Assembly (NCBI RefSeq): GCF_900215145.1
Contig: NZ_OBDO01000004.1
Coordinates: 355,260 to 419,259 of the forward strand
Length of the DNA: 64,000 bases
Source of the DNA: Geodermatophilus sabuli
GTDB taxonomy: Bacteria; Actinomycetota; Actinomycetes; Mycobacteriales; Geodermatophilaceae
Reading direction: 5' to 3'
Part shown: positions 8,895 to 18,104 of the stretch, piece by piece
Layout of the letters: every line of letters starts with the position of its first letter
Position numbering within the stretch: position 1 is the first letter of the stretch
Program-made: the position numbers and the translations under genes
The notes under the pieces: model-generated
Told to the model about the DNA's origin: nothing
The model's input: the letters and a program-made list of their open reading frames with translations, nothing else
Databases searched by the model: none

Positions 8895-9530
8895 CTACGG
8901 GAGCGGGGACGATCGGCGGAGCCGAGCACCGGCAATTGCCAGCAGCCCCGAGAACGCCAGCGCAACCCCCACGGCCAGGAGCATGCTCATGGCCGTGTCG
9001 GCGCCGGCGCCCGCGGCTGCGTACAGCAGGGCCGGCACGGCGGTCCCGGCCGCCCCGGCGCAGATCAGGACGGACCAGCGCATCGAAGACGTGCCCGCGA
9101 CGACGGCGACCGTCTCCGCCAGCACGGGAACCGCCCTGGTGGAGACCACGACCCACGGACCCCAGCGGGTGAGCAGGCGATCGGCCGCGGATCGCTGGGA
9201 CGGCGTTGTCACACGTTCCACGATGCCCCGTCCCCGACGCCCCAGCGCGAAGGCGAGCAGCGTCGCCGAGACACCCCCGAGCAGGGAGAGGGCAGCCCCG
9301 GGCACGAGGCCGAACAGCGCTCCATGCGCCACCATCACGACGCTCGACGGCACCGGTAGGAACACGTCCGCGATGAGCAGTCCCAGACCGAGGAACGCCG
9401 CGACCACTCCTGCACCGCGCATCGCGGGCACGGGGTCTGTCAACAGCGGCAACGCCGCCCACTCGGCGACTCCGAACAGCAGCAACGCGCCGCCCACGAG
9501 TGCAGCTGTGACGAGCCCATAGCCCCGCAC
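8895..9530 (-). CDS. VTT/DedA-family integral membrane protein
   Basis: 211 residues with about five hydrophobic segments. The central block FLPVPSSVVMVAHGALFG and the later LLTRWGPWVVVSTRAVPV are the re-entrant-loop signatures of the VTT (SNARE-associated/TVP38/DedA) superfamily. Such proteins are linked to lipid scrambling or proton-coupled undecaprenyl-phosphate recycling. The start is GTG at 9530 with GGGAGGG 6 bp before it. Monocistronic by spacing. Specific substrate unknown. Confidence 0.85.
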   Translation of the reverse strand: MRGYGLVTAALVGGALLLFGVAEWAALPLLTDPVPAMRGAGVVAAFLGLGLLIADVFLPVPSSVVMVAHGALFGLVPGAALSLLGGVSATLLAFALGRRGRGIVERVTTPSQRSAADRLLTRWGPWVVVSTRAVPVLAETVAVVAGTSSMRWSVLICAGAAGTAVPALLYAAAGAGADTAMSMLLAVGVALAFSGLLAIAGARLRRSSPLP

Positions 9531-9922
9531 GTCATCCCTCCCGTCGGAGACGGGTCGGCGGTGCAGCCGAAGTGGTCATCATCCGACCGCGTGGGCACAC
9601 CGGCCAGGGTCGTCGGTCCGGCGCTCCTACCGAGGTCACATCGCGCCGGGCCCGCGCGCAGCGGGTTCGTCACCCGGAGCAGCACCCCGCCGTGAGGACG
9701 TGTACATCCTGCGCGGTCAGTCGCCGCACACCGCAGGGCATCGGCCCCGCCGGCTCTTGGTGGACCCGGCTCGACGCCCCCGCAAGCGAATGCGTTGGGC
9801 GATACACCGATCCGCCCCTCGGACACCGAGTTGGAGGTCCACGGCCACTGGGCCTGTGGGGGTTCTCCCGTAGTGGCGCCGATCACGTCTCGCGGGTCGC
9901 TCCCGCACGACAGACTGGCTGC
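9531..9922. other. Intergenic region holding dispersed repeat copy 2
   Basis: 392 bp between divergent genes. A diverged copy of the dispersed intergenic repeat lies at 9791-9827 (TCCGCCCCTCGGACACCG at its right end). Otherwise I see no gene or strong hairpin. Confidence 0.5.
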
Positions 9923-10378
9923 ATGGTCACTGGGCCGACGCCGTCACGAGCAGTTGCAGCCGTGGTCACCGGAGTTGGGACCGCCGTGTACTACGCCACG
10001 CCCGACGTCATCCCCGTGCGCACGGCGCGCGTCTGGGTGAAGGCAGGGCTCACGGCTCTCGCCGTCGCAACATCCGTGCCGGAGCTGCGGGCGACATGGG
10101 CTGCCGCACGCGAGCGGCAGGAGCTCGACGGCGCGGCCCCTCTCTCGGAGGTCCTCAGGTCGCTGCCCGCCAGCAGCAAGGCCGTCGTCTTCGGGTTGGC
10201 TGCCGCCGGACTCGCCGGGTCGATCGGGGGGATCCTCATCGCCGAACGGTGGGCCTTCCGCCACGGACAGGCACGGGCAGCCGCCGGAAAGCGACTGCCG
10301 CACACCGGCCCGGCGCTCGTGTACGGGGCGCTGGCGAGCGGACTCCGGCTCCTCCCGACTCCATCGGACACGCCATGA
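9923..10378 (+). CDS. Small hypothetical membrane protein
   Basis: 151 residues from ATG 9923. It contains hydrophobic segments around residues 10-25, 38-50, 85-105 and 128-142, and no recognised motif. Upstream frame extension lacks protein-like composition. Its neighbours give no functional clue. Confidence 0.6.
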   Translation: MVTGPTPSRAVAAVVTGVGTAVYYATPDVIPVRTARVWVKAGLTALAVATSVPELRATWAAARERQELDGAAPLSEVLRSLPASSKAVVFGLAAAGLAGSIGGILIAERWAFRHGQARAAAGKRLPHTGPALVYGALASGLRLLPTPSDTP

Positions 10379-10719
10379 CGTACGAGCCCAGGACGAGTCG
10401 TGCGCGAAGGCCCTCACCGAGGCCAGTTCCCCCGGGCCGGCCTGCACGTGACCGTCACCGACCTGGCGGAAACCGTGTGCGCATGCAGCAAGTCGCCCCT
10501 CGGACACAGCTCACCGCGGTGTTCCTGCAGGTCAAGTGCTCAGGATGGACACGTCCACGTGCAGTTGCCCGTGGCGGCCTCGGTCGCTCCCCCCCGGCAC
10601 AGCCCGCGGGGCTCCGTGCGACCAGGCGTGTGAGAGGCTCGGTCGCTGCCCCGCGAGCACCGGCTGCCCGCCGTCCCGTCCGGCAGGCAGTTCGACCAGC
10701 GGCGACCTCGGAGGCGAAC
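10379..10719. other. Intergenic region holding dispersed repeat copy 3
   Basis: 341 bp before the histidine kinase gene. It carries the repeat at 10473-10507 (CCGTGTGCGC block plus TCGCCCCTCGGACAC block). No gene is visible; the frame into the kinase is open here but not protein-like. Confidence 0.5.
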
Positions 10720-12540
10720 GTGCCGCACTCGGCCACCTCGCTGTTGCGGATCACCTCCTGGGTCACGATGGGGCTGGGTGCGGTCTACGCGGTCACGCTC
10801 GTCCCCGGGGTCCGCCCGACGCCGGGATACCGGCCAGGTATCGACTGGTGGCTCAACACGGCCGTCGACGTGGGCGTCGTCCTCGTGCTCGCCCTCCGCA
10901 CCCTGGTCGACCGCCGAGACCGCGCGGCCTGGCTGTTCATGACGGCGGGACTCGTCGCGGCCCTCGCCGGGAGCACCGCCTACTTCGCGTACTACCAGCA
11001 CCTCGACCCCATCCCGAGCCCGTCGTGGGCGGACGCGGGATGGCTGGCCTTCTACGCGCTGCTCGCCGTCGGGCTGGTCCTGCGGCTGCGCACCCGGGCG
11101 CGCAGGATGCCGTTCAGCCTCTCGCTGGACGGGCTGATCGCCGGCCTGACCGCCGCCGCGCTGGCCGAGAACTACGTCGACGGGGCGGCTGTCCCCCTCG
11201 GCGGCGACAGCACCGCGACGCTGACCACGGCCTATCCGATCGCGGACCTGCTCCTCCTCGCCCTGGCGGTCGCCGCGCTCGCCATGCTGCGCATCGGCGC
11301 GGGCTGGTCCTGGTGGCTCCTCTGCGCCTCGTTCGTGACCTTCTTCGTGACCGACACGATCTACGCGGAACTCGTGGCGAGGGGCGCCTACGTCGGCGGC
11401 GAGCCGGTCGACCTGGGCTGGCTCCTGGCCCGGCTGCTGCTGGCGGGCGCGGCGCTGGCCTCCCTGCGGTGGCGGGAGTCGCGGACCGTGGACCTGGAGG
11501 GGGTCAGCGTCCTGGCCCTGCCCGGCGTCTGCGGCCTCGCCGTGCTGGGGATGCTCTTCCACGGCAGCCACGCCGGGATCACGCCGTTCGCCTCGGTCGT
11601 CGCGCTGGTCGCCGGCGTGCTCATGGTGGGACGCACGGCCCTGACCTTCCGGGAGCTGCGCGTGCTCACCGAGCTCCGTCAGCGCGCGCTCAGCGAACGT
11701 CTCGTCGAGGCCCAGGACGACGAGCGCGCCCGCATCGCCGCGGACGTCCACGACGACTCCATCCAGGCGCTGGCGGCCGTGGACCTGCGCCTCGGCGCCC
11801 TCCGGAACCGGCTGCGCGATCGTGCACCGGAGGAGGCGGTCGAGGTCGAGACCGCGATGGACGCCGTCCACGGGGCGAGCGACCGGCTGCGGCACCTGCT
11901 GTTCGAGCTGGAGACGCCGGTCCTCGACGCGACGCTGACCGACGGCCTGCGCGACGCGGCGGCGCAGGTCTTCGAGGACTCCCAGGTCGCATGCACGGTC
12001 GAGGAACGAGGGCGGGCCCCCCTCCCGCAACGGGCGCGGGTGTCTGCGTACCGGATCGCCCGTGAGGCGCTGGTGAACGCCCGCAAGCACGCAGAGGCGC
12101 GCACCGTCACCGTCACCGTCGACGCGACCGTTCGTGGCGTGGAAGTGCACGTCGTGGACGACGGGAGGGGGACGGCCGCCACGGCGTCCCTCCCCTCGGG
12201 ACGCCGCCACTCCGGCGTGGTGGCGATGCGCGACCGCGCGCTCGCCTCGGGCGGCTGGTGGCGGTCGGCGCCCGGCCCGGGCGGCATCGGCACCGCCGTG
12301 GCGTTCTCCCTGCCGGTGGCCGGCGCCGGCGAGTCCGCCGCGCCGTCGACGGGTGATCCCCTAGCCGGCCAGCAGTCGGCGGACGACGTCGGGCGCACCG
12401 GGCACGGCCACGACGAGGTGGCCCGACACGCACCTGCGGAGCAGCCCGGGGAGGTCACCGGCGACGGCTCCCTTGAGCAGGTAGGCCGACCCGCCGGCGG
12501 CCAGCATGCTGGTCCACGTGGTGGTGTCCGCCTGCGCTGA
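10720..12540 (+). CDS. NarL-type sensor histidine kinase with ~10 membrane segments
   Basis: 607 residues from GTG 10720 (GGAGG 5 bp upstream). About ten hydrophobic segments fill residues 8-305. Then comes the dimerisation helix RARIAADVHDDSIQAL with the phospho-acceptor His (HisKA_3 type), and a HATPase_c domain with an N box (EALVNARKHAEA), VVDDGRG and GIGTAV. The kinase probably phosphorylates a NarL-type regulator; the receiver at 12361 and regulator at 12920 are adjacent candidates. The stimulus is unknown. The catalytic domain ends near residue 540, but the next stop is only at 12540, so the gene overlaps the convergent receiver gene by 180 bp. Confidence 0.85.
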   Translation: MPHSATSLLRITSWVTMGLGAVYAVTLVPGVRPTPGYRPGIDWWLNTAVDVGVVLVLALRTLVDRRDRAAWLFMTAGLVAALAGSTAYFAYYQHLDPIPSPSWADAGWLAFYALLAVGLVLRLRTRARRMPFSLSLDGLIAGLTAAALAENYVDGAAVPLGGDSTATLTTAYPIADLLLLALAVAALAMLRIGAGWSWWLLCASFVTFFVTDTIYAELVARGAYVGGEPVDLGWLLARLLLAGAALASLRWRESRTVDLEGVSVLALPGVCGLAVLGMLFHGSHAGITPFASVVALVAGVLMVGRTALTFRELRVLTELRQRALSERLVEAQDDERARIAADVHDDSIQALAAVDLRLGALRNRLRDRAPEEAVEVETAMDAVHGASDRLRHLLFELETPVLDATLTDGLRDAAAQVFEDSQVACTVEERGRAPLPQRARVSAYRIAREALVNARKHAEARTVTVTVDATVRGVEVHVVDDGRGTAATASLPSGRRHSGVVAMRDRALASGGWWRSAPGPGGIGTAVAFSLPVAGAGESAAPSTGDPLAGQQSADDVGRTGHGHDEVARHAPAEQPGEVTGDGSLEQVGRPAGGQHAGPRGGVRLR

Positions 12541-12819
12541 GAGTGCCGCGACGACCGGCCGGTGCGGCAGGGCGACCAGTTCCCGCACCAGGTCCGGACC
12601 GCCTCCCGGCATCCGCACGTCGGTCACGACGAGCGCCGCGCCGTGCTCGCGAGCCGCCGCGACGGCAGCGGCGCCGTTGGCCGCCTGCGCGACGACGCGG
12701 AAGTCCGGCTCCCCCTCCAGCAGCTCGGCGAGGGCACGCAGGACGAGGCGGTCGTCGTCCGCGACGACGACGGTGATCTCGCCGCGAGCTCCGGTCCGCA
12801 CAGCAGCACACTCGCGCAC
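12361..12819 (-). CDS. Receiver-only response regulator
   Basis: 152 residues from GTG 12819 (GGGAGGA 3-4 bp upstream; an in-frame ATG at 12849 is a weaker alternative). The whole protein is one REC domain: acidic pocket ADDD, phospho-acceptor VVTDVRMP, and the conserved Lys in AYLLKGA. No DNA-binding domain follows, so it would act through protein contact or as a phosphate sink. It is convergent with and overlaps the histidine kinase gene. Confidence 0.8.
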   Translation of the reverse strand: MRECAAVRTGARGEITVVVADDDRLVLRALAELLEGEPDFRVVAQAANGAAAVAAAREHGAALVVTDVRMPGGGPDLVRELVALPHRPVVAALSAQADTTTWTSMLAAGGSAYLLKGAVAGDLPGLLRRCVSGHLVVAVPGAPDVVRRLLAG

Positions 12820-12919
12820 GGTCCTCCCGTTGTCGTGATGCGTGCGCACTGCTCGACTAGTGCCGGTGCACCAGGCGTCACCCCTCGTCGGTCCGCCGGT
12901 GCGGTGTCAGACTCGGATC

Positions 12920-13594
12920 GTGAGCCGGCCCGACGCGCCAGACGGGCCCGGGCCCAGCACGGTCCGGGTCCTGGTCGTGGACGACCACCAGATGTTCGCG
13001 ACCAGTCTGGCGCATGCCCTGCAGTCCGAGCCGGACCTGCTCGTCGTCGGACAAGCGACGTCCGTCACCGATGCACAGAACCTGATCGCATCGGCCGCTC
13101 CGGACGTCGTCCTGCTGGACCACCGGCTGCCCGACGGCGACGGGGTCAGCGCGATCGCCGGTCTGCACCGCATCCGACCCTCCGCGAGGATCGTGGTGCT
13201 GACCGCCACGGCTTCGGACCGCCTCCTCGTCGCCGCCATGGAGGCCGGCGCAGCCGGCTTCATCGCCAAGACCCAGCGACTGGACGACGTGATCGCCGGC
13301 GTGCGGGCGGCGGCCCAGGGCGAGTCGGTGGTCAGCGCGAAGCTGCTCACCCGCCTCCTGCCGCGCCTGCAGCGACGGAGCGGCGCCCGCAGCACGGAGC
13401 TGACCGAGCGGGAACGGGAGATCCTCGACCTCCTGGCGAGAGGGCTGTCCAACGCCGACATCGCCCAGCACCTGACGATCAGCGTGCACACCGTGCGGAA
13501 CCACGTGGCGAACCTCTCGGCCAAGCTCGGCGCGCACTCCAAGCTGGAGGTGCTGTCCATCGCCGTCCGCGAAGGCCTGGTCGACAGCGGCTGA
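12920..13594 (+). CDS. NarL/FixJ-type response regulator
   Basis: 224 residues if GTG 12920 is used; an ATG at 12842 would add 26 unconvincing residues. An N-terminal REC domain (VVDDHQMF; phospho-acceptor in VVLLDHRLPDGDG; Lys in GFIAKTQ) is followed by a LuxR-type helix-turn-helix (ELTEREREILDLLARG ... VHTVRNHV). Likely partner of the histidine kinase just upstream. Target genes unknown. Confidence 0.85.
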   Translation: MSRPDAPDGPGPSTVRVLVVDDHQMFATSLAHALQSEPDLLVVGQATSVTDAQNLIASAAPDVVLLDHRLPDGDGVSAIAGLHRIRPSARIVVLTATASDRLLVAAMEAGAAGFIAKTQRLDDVIAGVRAAAQGESVVSAKLLTRLLPRLQRRSGARSTELTEREREILDLLARGLSNADIAQHLTISVHTVRNHVANLSAKLGAHSKLEVLSIAVREGLVDSG

Positions 13595-13742
13595 TCGGCG
13601 TCCGGCCGTGGACCGGCTCGTAGTGCATGCGCACCAGGCGGGTGGCGCGGGCGCATCTGGCCGCGGCCGCGCGGCCTGATGAGCCTGGGAGGCGGCCGGC
13701 GGGCAGCCGCGCGCCGGTTCGCCAGAGCACAGGAGAAGTCAC

Positions 13743-15512
13743 GTGGCCAGGTCACGACGCGGGCGAGCGGAGGACGTCCCGCGGGAGCACACCACGGTGG
13801 AGGTCCCGGGCTCCGCCGACGTCCGGGGGGCCGAGCCGGAGCTGCGATCCGCCACGAGCCCGGACAGCCCGACGCAGGTGCCCGCCCGCACGCTGGTCGT
13901 CGACCGGCTGACCGACGCGCTGACCAGCGCCGAGCACTCGACCGCCGTCCTGCTCGTCGACCTGGACCACTTCAGGATGGTCAACGCCTCCCGCGGGCAC
14001 GGCGTCGGTGACCGGCTGCTGGTCGCCATCGGCGCGCGGTTGCGCGCGGCCGTGTCCGGCCAGGAGGAGACCGTCGCCCGCTTCGGTGACGACGGGTTCG
14101 TGGTCATCTGCGAGGACACCGGCGACCACTCGGCACATGCGCTGGCCTGCTTCCTCCGGAACATCCTGGCCGAGCCCTTCCGGATCGACGGTGCCGCCGT
14201 GCACGTCACGGCGTCCATCGGCGTCGCCTCGGCACCCGCGGAGGCGGCAGTCTCGGCGACGGACCTGCTGGGCCGTGCGGACACCGCCGTGCACACCGGG
14301 AAGAGCGCCGGCCGCGGTCGGGTGCACCTGTACGAGCAGACGCTGGGCGACGACGCAGCGGATCGGTACGCGTTGGCGGCCGACCTGCCGGCCGCGCTGG
14401 CGGTTGAGCAGCTCCACCTCGAGTACCAGCCCATCGTGGACCTGCGGTCGGGGTTGGTCGTCGGGATGGAGGCCCTGGCCCGCTGGACGCACCCCGAGCG
14501 CGGTCCGGTGCCGCCCAGCAGCTTCGTCGCTGCGGCGGAGCTGCTCGGTGTGGCACCCGAGCTGGACCGCTGGGTCATCCAGCGTGCCCTCCGGGACATG
14601 GCTCGGCTCCGCGCGGCGGGCGTCGTCCCCGCCGACGCCCATCTCGCCGTGAACCTGTCGGCCGCCGACCTGGCCGACAGCCTCCTCTTCGACCACCTGC
14701 TGGGCTGGACCGAGAGATGCGGGCTGCCGGCCGGCCAGCTGGTCCTCATGATCACCGAGACGGCGATCATGCAGGACACCGAGTACGCGGCACGGCTGCT
14801 CCGCCTCCTCCGCGAGCAGGGCTTCCGGGTGGCGATGGACGACTTCGGCACCGGTTACAGCTCACTGGCGCACCTGCGGGACCTCCCCATCTCCGCGCTG
14901 AAGATCGACCGGTCCTTCGTCGTCGACATCACGGAGCAGCGGGATGCGCTGGCGATCGTCGCGTGGATCGTGGACCTCGCCCGAGCCGTGGGGGTCGCCG
15001 TCGTGGCCGAGGGCGTCGAGACCGCAGAGCAGGCTGCGCTCCTCCGAGGGCTCGGCTGCGTCACCGCACAGGGCTGGCTGTGGGGTCCGGCCGTCCCCGC
15101 GACGGCGCTGCTGAGCGGCCGCGCGTGGACGAGCCCGCTTGCCACGGGGCGCGGGGCCGCCGTCCGTTCCAGGAGGACGAGGCGCGGTCAGCGCGACGGT
15201 GCCGGCGCGCACGGTGTCGAGAGGCTGCTCGAGCTGCACCGGGACGGGGCGTCCATCGACACGATCGCCGCCGAGCTGGATGCCGAGGGCTTCCGTACCC
15301 CCGCGGGTCGGCGCTGGCTCCCCTCCAGCGTCGCCCGCGTCATCTCCCAGCGGATCCGTCGTTCTGCCGGCACGCCGGACGACTTCCCGGACGCCAGGCG
15401 TTTCGCCGGGCTCGCCGGGACCGCGAGGCATCCCCCGCGCCGCTTCCCGCCGCCCGTCGGCGATCCGGACAGCCGGGCACCGGAGGGCCGCGGGCGGCGG
15501 GGCGGCCCGTGA
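13743..15512 (+). CDS. Degenerate GGDEF-EAL protein with recombinase-like C-terminus
   Basis: 589 residues from GTG 13743 (AGGAG 7 bp upstream). The GGDEF domain (about 48-200) has the active-site loop changed to GDDGF (115-119), so cyclase activity is doubtful. The EAL domain (about 205-450) keeps MEALARW (242), DDFGTGYSSL (366) and AEGVET (422), fitting a c-di-GMP phosphodiesterase. Residues ~480-535 resemble the helical recombinase/resolvase-associated segment (AELDAEGFRTPAG, then WLPSSVARVI), a possible nucleic-acid-binding appendage. Soluble; no membrane segment or PAS domain. Probably lowers c-di-GMP or senses it. Confidence 0.85.
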   Translation: MARSRRGRAEDVPREHTTVEVPGSADVRGAEPELRSATSPDSPTQVPARTLVVDRLTDALTSAEHSTAVLLVDLDHFRMVNASRGHGVGDRLLVAIGARLRAAVSGQEETVARFGDDGFVVICEDTGDHSAHALACFLRNILAEPFRIDGAAVHVTASIGVASAPAEAAVSATDLLGRADTAVHTGKSAGRGRVHLYEQTLGDDAADRYALAADLPAALAVEQLHLEYQPIVDLRSGLVVGMEALARWTHPERGPVPPSSFVAAAELLGVAPELDRWVIQRALRDMARLRAAGVVPADAHLAVNLSAADLADSLLFDHLLGWTERCGLPAGQLVLMITETAIMQDTEYAARLLRLLREQGFRVAMDDFGTGYSSLAHLRDLPISALKIDRSFVVDITEQRDALAIVAWIVDLARAVGVAVVAEGVETAEQAALLRGLGCVTAQGWLWGPAVPATALLSGRAWTSPLATGRGAAVRSRRTRRGQRDGAGAHGVERLLELHRDGASIDTIAAELDAEGFRTPAGRRWLPSSVARVISQRIRRSAGTPDDFPDARRFAGLAGTARHPPRRFPPPVGDPDSRAPEGRGRRGGP

Positions 15513-15910
15513 CGCGCGGTCCTCATCGACACGCCCGGTGATCCGTGGTCGAAGCCGTGTGCGTACGTACCGTGTCGCCCCTCGGACACCGGCTGAAGCA
15601 CATCCAGCCCCCGCTGCCGCCGTCGTCCCATGGGCGACGCCGGCCGGTGCAGGTCCTGAGCTCCAGCTCGGGACGGCCGCAGGCCGAGCGCCTCGCCCGT
15701 TGTCCGCCTCGCCCGTTGTCATCGACCAGCACGCCGGCACTCGTGGGAGAGCACGCGAGCAGGCCCAGGGTGATCTGGCCCTCGGCGTCCTCACCGGTCT
15801 TGGACCACAGCAGGTCATCGCGGGTGAGCACGACCCGAGAGCCCGGGTCGGGACCAGACCACGGTGGCGGGGCGTCGTCGTCCCCGCCGCGGTCGACAGC
15901 CCTGCCAGGA
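15513..15910. other. Intergenic region with dispersed repeat copy 4 and one doubtful small ORF
   Basis: The best copy of the dispersed repeat lies at 15555-15590 (CCGTGTGCG block, then CGTGTCGCCCCTCGGACACC). A minus-strand frame 15523-15831 (102 codons, GTG start) begins with a protein-like stretch but runs through the repeat, so I do not call it a gene. Apart from these I see nothing in this 398-bp region. Confidence 0.45.
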
Positions 15911-16699
15911 TCACGCTGACAGGCTGGCTCCGGAGTTCCGTCCGGTCGGGTCGTCAGCGACCTCGTCCAAGATGCCGTGCTGCCCGCTTCCGACGAACCA
16001 CTCGTGTTCGTAGACCCGTCCGAACTCAGTGGCCGTGACGGCCTCGCGCGGCACCTGGCTGTCGTGTGCGGCCATCGCCCGACGTTTGGTGAGCAGTTCA
16101 GCAGTGCTCGCGCGCAGGGTCGTGGTGATCTCTGCTGGCCGGGACCCCAGGTGGCGAGTGGCGCTGCGGGGTCGGCTGCCTTCGACGAGATGGCGGGGGC
16201 CGGCCAGCAGGTGCTCCGGGTTCACCGTGGCCTCGTAACCCGTCACCTGCATACGGTGCACGACCCACCGGCCGAGCCGCGCGACCGCGATGTGGTCCGG
16301 GTGCCCGTAGATGCCTCTGCCGTCGTAGTGCACCAGCGCCTCGGCTCGCTCCTCGTCCACCAGGTCGACCAGTGCGCGCGCCGACGACAGCACCTGGCGC
16401 GCGAATGCCCGGGGATGCCCGTTGGTGGGCGCTCCGGCCATCCCGGAGTCGCGGTGTCCGAGGATCACCAGCCGGGCGACACCGAGCAGGGCACAGGCGG
16501 ATTCCAGCTCGCGGACGCGACGGGACACGAGGGTCTCACCGGGCCTCAGGGGCGTGAGCGGAGTGCCCTCCTCGCCCCGAGTCGCGGTGACCAGCACGAC
16601 ACGCGCGCCACGGTCGGCCAACCGCCGGATCGCGGCGGCGGTGAAGATCGATTCGTCGTCAGGGTGCGCGTGCAAGAACACGACTGACCGGCCGGTCAT
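15911..16699 (-). CDS. PIG-L/LmbE-family deacetylase
   Basis: 262 residues from ATG 16699; an in-frame ATG at 16765 would add 22. The zinc motif AHPDDE is at residues 11-16 and the second ligand motif YGHPDH near 130, with GRGIYG before it, as in N-acetylglucosaminyl de-N-acetylases (MshB, Mca, LmbE). These enzymes remove acetyl or acyl groups from amino sugars or thiol conjugates. No signal peptide, so cytosolic. No mycothiol genes are next to it; the substrate is open. Confidence 0.85.
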   Translation of the reverse strand: MTGRSVVFLHAHPDDESIFTAAAIRRLADRGARVVLVTATRGEEGTPLTPLRPGETLVSRRVRELESACALLGVARLVILGHRDSGMAGAPTNGHPRAFARQVLSSARALVDLVDEERAEALVHYDGRGIYGHPDHIAVARLGRWVVHRMQVTGYEATVNPEHLLAGPRHLVEGSRPRSATRHLGSRPAEITTTLRASTAELLTKRRAMAAHDSQVPREAVTATEFGRVYEHEWFVGSGQHGILDEVADDPTGRNSGASLSA

Positions 16700-17163
16700 G
16701 CGGGCGGTCCCGGCGGGGGCCTCGATCACCGTGGCCCGCCACTCCCGTGGGCCGCACGGCCCCACCCGCGGACGGCGCGGCGAGTGCCGTCAGGGTGCGG
16801 CTGCCAGACGCCGCACGTGCTCGTGCCGGACCGTCCGGGAGCGGTGCGCAACGGAGTCACCATGTCCTGTCAGAGGCAGCGCACGCCTCCAGCTGATACG
16901 CGATCCGTACCTGGCGGGGGCACACCCACCGTCCCGCCCCGTGCTGTCGTCACTTCGCTCTGGCAGGCAGGCAGGCAGGCCGGCCCGTCCCGGCGTTGGC
17001 CGCGGCAACCGGCCGAGCCCCAGGCGGACTGGCAGGGCCGCGGTGCCCTGGCCCCGCGCGGCCCCCGAGGGTGACCCGTGGGACCGGTGAGCGGACACCG
17101 CCGTGTATCAGGCAGCGGTCGGTCCGGACTCGATCCACGTGTACCCGATGCTCGGGAGGATCG
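16700..17163. other. Intergenic region, short GGCA tandem repeat
   Basis: About 460 bp between divergent genes. The only distinct element is a (GGCA)4 tract at 16962-16977. It should contain the promoter of the downstream response regulator. I see no gene here. Confidence 0.4.
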
Positions 17164-17961
17164 ATGCCTGACCAGTCTGCCTGCCCACCTCTGACCGCGG
17201 CAGCCCACCGTCCGTCGCGGTCCGGGGACCCGGACACGCATGACGAACCGGGGATGCCGTCCGGTGTCGGTCAGGTGGGCAGGGTCGTCCCGATCCGGCG
17301 CGAGGAACCCGCGCCGGTGCGTGTGGTGGTGGCCGACGACCACCCCGTGGTCCGGGCGGGCCTGCGTGCCCTGATCGCGAACGCCGACGGGATGACCGTC
17401 GTCGGCGAGTCGGCCGCCGGGCGGGACGCCGTGCGGGAGACGCTGCTGCACCGCCCCGACGTCCTGGTCACGGACATGCGACGGGGGTGTCCCGACAGCC
17501 TCGCCGTCATCAGGGACGTCGCGCGGTCGGTGACTGGCGTGGGCGTGCTGGTCTTCACGATGGTGGACGACGACCGGTCCGTCGTCGCGGCCATCCGCGC
17601 CGGGGCGCGCGGATACGTCGTCAAGTGCGCCCCTCGGGAGGACGTCCTGCACGCCGTTCGCGGCGTCGCCGCGGGAGGAGCCGTCTTCGGCTCCCGGATC
17701 GCCGACCGGCTCGCCGATCTCGTGTCCGGGTCCGCCGGGAGGCCCTCGGTGCCCTTCCCGCAACTGACGGCGCGGGAACGCCAGGTCCTCGACCTCATCG
17801 CCGCGGGCGCGCCCAACTCGGCGGTCGCACGCCGCCTGCAGCTCGCGCCCAAGACCGTCGGCAACCACGTCTCGGCGATCTTCAACAAGCTGCAGGTGGG
17901 GGGCCGCGCCGAGGCGATCGTGCGGGCCCGCGACGCCGGTCTGGGCGCGCTGAGCGCATGA
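17164..17961 (+). CDS. NarL-type response regulator at head of RiPP cluster
   Basis: 265 residues from ATG 17164 (GGGAGGA 3-4 bp before). A ~50-residue unstructured N-terminus is followed by REC (VVVADDHPVVRAG; acceptor Asp in VLVTDMRRG; Lys in GYVVKCA) and a LuxR helix-turn-helix (LTARERQVLDLIAAG ... PKTVGNHV). It is transcribed in the same direction as the RiPP genes and separated from them by a hairpin. Probably their pathway regulator by position; no partner kinase lies alongside. Confidence 0.85.
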   Translation: MPDQSACPPLTAAAHRPSRSGDPDTHDEPGMPSGVGQVGRVVPIRREEPAPVRVVVADDHPVVRAGLRALIANADGMTVVGESAAGRDAVRETLLHRPDVLVTDMRRGCPDSLAVIRDVARSVTGVGVLVFTMVDDDRSVVAAIRAGARGYVVKCAPREDVLHAVRGVAAGGAVFGSRIADRLADLVSGSAGRPSVPFPQLTARERQVLDLIAAGAPNSAVARRLQLAPKTVGNHVSAIFNKLQVGGRAEAIVRARDAGLGALSA

Positions 17962-17992
17962 GGTGGCGGCCGTCGCCGGACGTACCCGGGAC

Positions 17993-18013
17993 ACCCGGGA
18001 GGTCTTCCCGGGT
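17993..18013 (+). terminator. Short GC hairpin between regulator and RiPP genes
   Basis: ACCCGGGA at 17993-18000 pairs with TCCCGGGT at 18006-18013 around a 5-nt loop. No T-run follows. Possible weak terminator or attenuator after the response regulator gene. Confidence 0.4.
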
Positions 18014-18104
18014 CGCCGGGGGCAGGCCCCCTGCCAGGTGGGGGTGCATCCGCCAGAACCTTGCAACGAACCAGATCCGCTCAGTCGCCGGACAGGAGAT
18101 GGCC

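Noticed and set aside
16962..16981. Short GGCA tandem tract
   Set aside because: Only four units in a GC-rich spacer; not evidence of a functional repeat.
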